From positions 1-15,180 of the forward strand of contig CALAKO010000113.1 of the NCBI GenBank assembly GCA_937922955.1: DNA of 15,180 nucleotides. The letters run 5' to 3'. Within the stretch, counting starts at the first letter, position 1, and each line of letters opens with the position of its first letter. The notes under the pieces are model-generated. The model was not told where the DNA came from, did not search any database, and saw nothing but the letters and a program-made list of their open reading frames with translations. This document shows, piece after piece, positions 14,201 to 15,180 of the stretch. The DNA comes from an uncultured Peptococcaceae bacterium (lineage in GTDB: Bacteria; Bacillota; Peptococcia; Peptococcales; Peptococcaceae). The position numbers were made by a program, and so were the translations under genes.

Positions 14201-15180
14201 TTGTCCAAGACAACACCATTAAAGGTGGCTTTTCATACTTTAGGCTGTAAGGTGAATCAGCACGATTCTGCCATTATGGCTGCACTGTTTCAGGATGCTG
14301 GTTATGATATCGTTGATTTCAACGAGACAGCCGATGTATATGTGATTAATACCTGTACGGTGACCCATTTGAGTGACCGTAAGTCTCGTCAAATGATTCG
14401 CCGCGCTGCTGGTGAAAATCCGGAGGCGACGGTGGTGGTTTGTGGATGTTATGCGCAAACGGCGAAAAATGAATTAGAAGCGCTCAATGAAGTGGATCTC
14501 ATTATTGGTACCAATGAGCGTCATCGAGTGGTTGAAGCCGTGGAAGATTTTCGGGCCAACCATGTCAAAACTGCATACATGCCCGATGATGAGGAACTCT
14601 TTGTTTATGAAGACCTTCCACACGAACGCGTCAGTGGCATGACGCGTGCTTATGTAAAGGTGCAGGAAGGCTGCGATCAGTTTTGTGCATACTGCATCAT
14701 TCCTTACGCTCGTGGTCCGTTGCGTTCCCGATCTGAAGAGGATACCATTGCAGAGATTAACATGCTGGTAGAGAAAGGCTATAAAGAAGTCATTCTTACA
14801 GGCATTCATCTGGGGGCCTATGGACGTGGGGTGAAAGATCAGACCTGTGATCTTACGGGTCTTTGCCGCCGCATATTGGATGAAACCAAGATTGAACGCC
14901 TGCGCCTGGGCTCTTTGGAAGGCATTGAGGTCACCGATGAGCTCATCGAAATGATTGCCGATAATCCACGCATGGCGCAGCACCTGCATCTGCCGTTGCA
15001 GAGCGGCTGTGACCGCACTCTAGAAGCGATGCGCCGTCCTTATGACAGCGAAGAATTTCGCAATATGATGCGCAGCATTCGCCAGCGTGTGCCGGATATC
15101 GCCATTACTACTGATTTGATGGTGGGCTTCCCGGACGAAACCGAAGAGGATTTCAAAGAAAGCTTGGTGTTCTGCAACGA
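14201..15180 (+). CDS. mtaB: tRNA (N6-threonylcarbamoyladenosine-37) methylthiotransferase MtaB, cut by the window end
   Basis: A radical SAM enzyme that converts t6A37 to ms2t6A37 in tRNAs such as tRNA-Lys(UUU). The visible 326 codons show the N-terminal UPF0004 domain with three cluster cysteines: C16 (TLGCKVNQ), C52 (NTCTVTH) and C83 (GCYAQT). The radical SAM motif C-x3-C-x2-C follows as C158, C162, C165 in EGCDQFCAYCIIPYARG. Further marks are SRSEEDTIAEI, LTGIHLGAYG, LHLPLQSGCD, MRRPYD and TTDLMVGFP. The TLGCKVNQ and HLSDRKSRQ blocks fit MtaB rather than MiaB or RimO. The C-terminal TRAM domain lies beyond the window. I chose TTG at 14201 (MSKTTPLKVAFHTLGC), 10 bases after AAGGA; an in-frame GTG at 14192 is only one base from that site. 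Late in the visible part GFPDETEED has Asp where many relatives have Gly, which is a minor variation. Confidence 0.93.
   Translation, partial: MSKTTPLKVAFHTLGCKVNQHDSAIMAALFQDAGYDIVDFNETADVYVINTCTVTHLSDRKSRQMIRRAAGENPEATVVVCGCYAQTAKNELEALNEVDLIIGTNERHRVVEAVEDFRANHVKTAYMPDDEELFVYEDLPHERVSGMTRAYVKVQEGCDQFCAYCIIPYARGPLRSRSEEDTIAEINMLVEKGYKEVILTGIHLGAYGRGVKDQTCDLTGLCRRILDETKIERLRLGSLEGIEVTDELIEMIADNPRMAQHLHLPLQSGCDRTLEAMRRPYDSEEFRNMMRSIRQRVPDIAITTDLMVGFPDETEEDFKESLVFCN

Overview
The window looks like a chromosomal segment of an anaerobic, low-to-moderate-GC bacterium of the Firmicutes type (Negativicutes-like is my guess, low confidence). The grounds are: strong AGGAGG-type ribosome binding sites, GTG and TTG starts beside ATG, tilS directly upstream of ftsH, an NfnAB-type electron-bifurcating transhydrogenase, and an MtaB-type tRNA methylthiotransferase. 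No rRNA, tRNA, CRISPR array, transposase or integrase gene was seen, and no gene-free stretch exceeds 300 bases.

Layout. (1) Positions 1-3341: the 3' part of tilS (its start lies before the window), then ftsH, closed by a bidirectional terminator. (2) 3346-3795, minus strand: a small unrecognised membrane protein converging on ftsH. (3) 4025-6270: nfnA-nfnB, overlapping by one base, behind their own promoter and followed by a second bidirectional terminator. (4) 6324-13339: a visibly more AT-rich block. It holds a minus-strand LysR regulator, a divergent SLC13/DASS-like anion transporter, a cytoplasmic AlkP-superfamily phosphodiesterase/phosphatase, a small zinc-ribbon-like protein, a YlmA-like ABC ATPase without a permease, and an unrecognised protein containing an internal duplication. 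A third long hairpin terminator closes the block. (5) 13504-15180: a site-2-type membrane metalloprotease of the M50 family and the 5' part of mtaB (cut off by the window end), again with the base composition of the housekeeping genes.

How the parts may work together. tilS, ftsH, nfnAB, the M50 protease and mtaB are ordinary core functions: tRNA decoding, membrane proteolysis, and ferredoxin/NAD/NADP balance. The AT-rich block looks like an accessory insertion made of two modules. The first is a LysR-controlled cassette: an anion importer plus an intracellular AlkP-fold hydrolase, which suggests uptake of an intact organic anion (perhaps a phospho- or sulfo-ester) and its cleavage inside the cell. 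The second is a three-gene module (zinc ribbon, soluble ABC ATPase, duplicated-domain protein) of unknown role. Points worth a second look are the divergent metal-ligand pattern of the AlkP protein, the altered SNT motifs of the transporter, the internal repeat in the last protein, and the palindromes in the lysR-transporter intergenic region.
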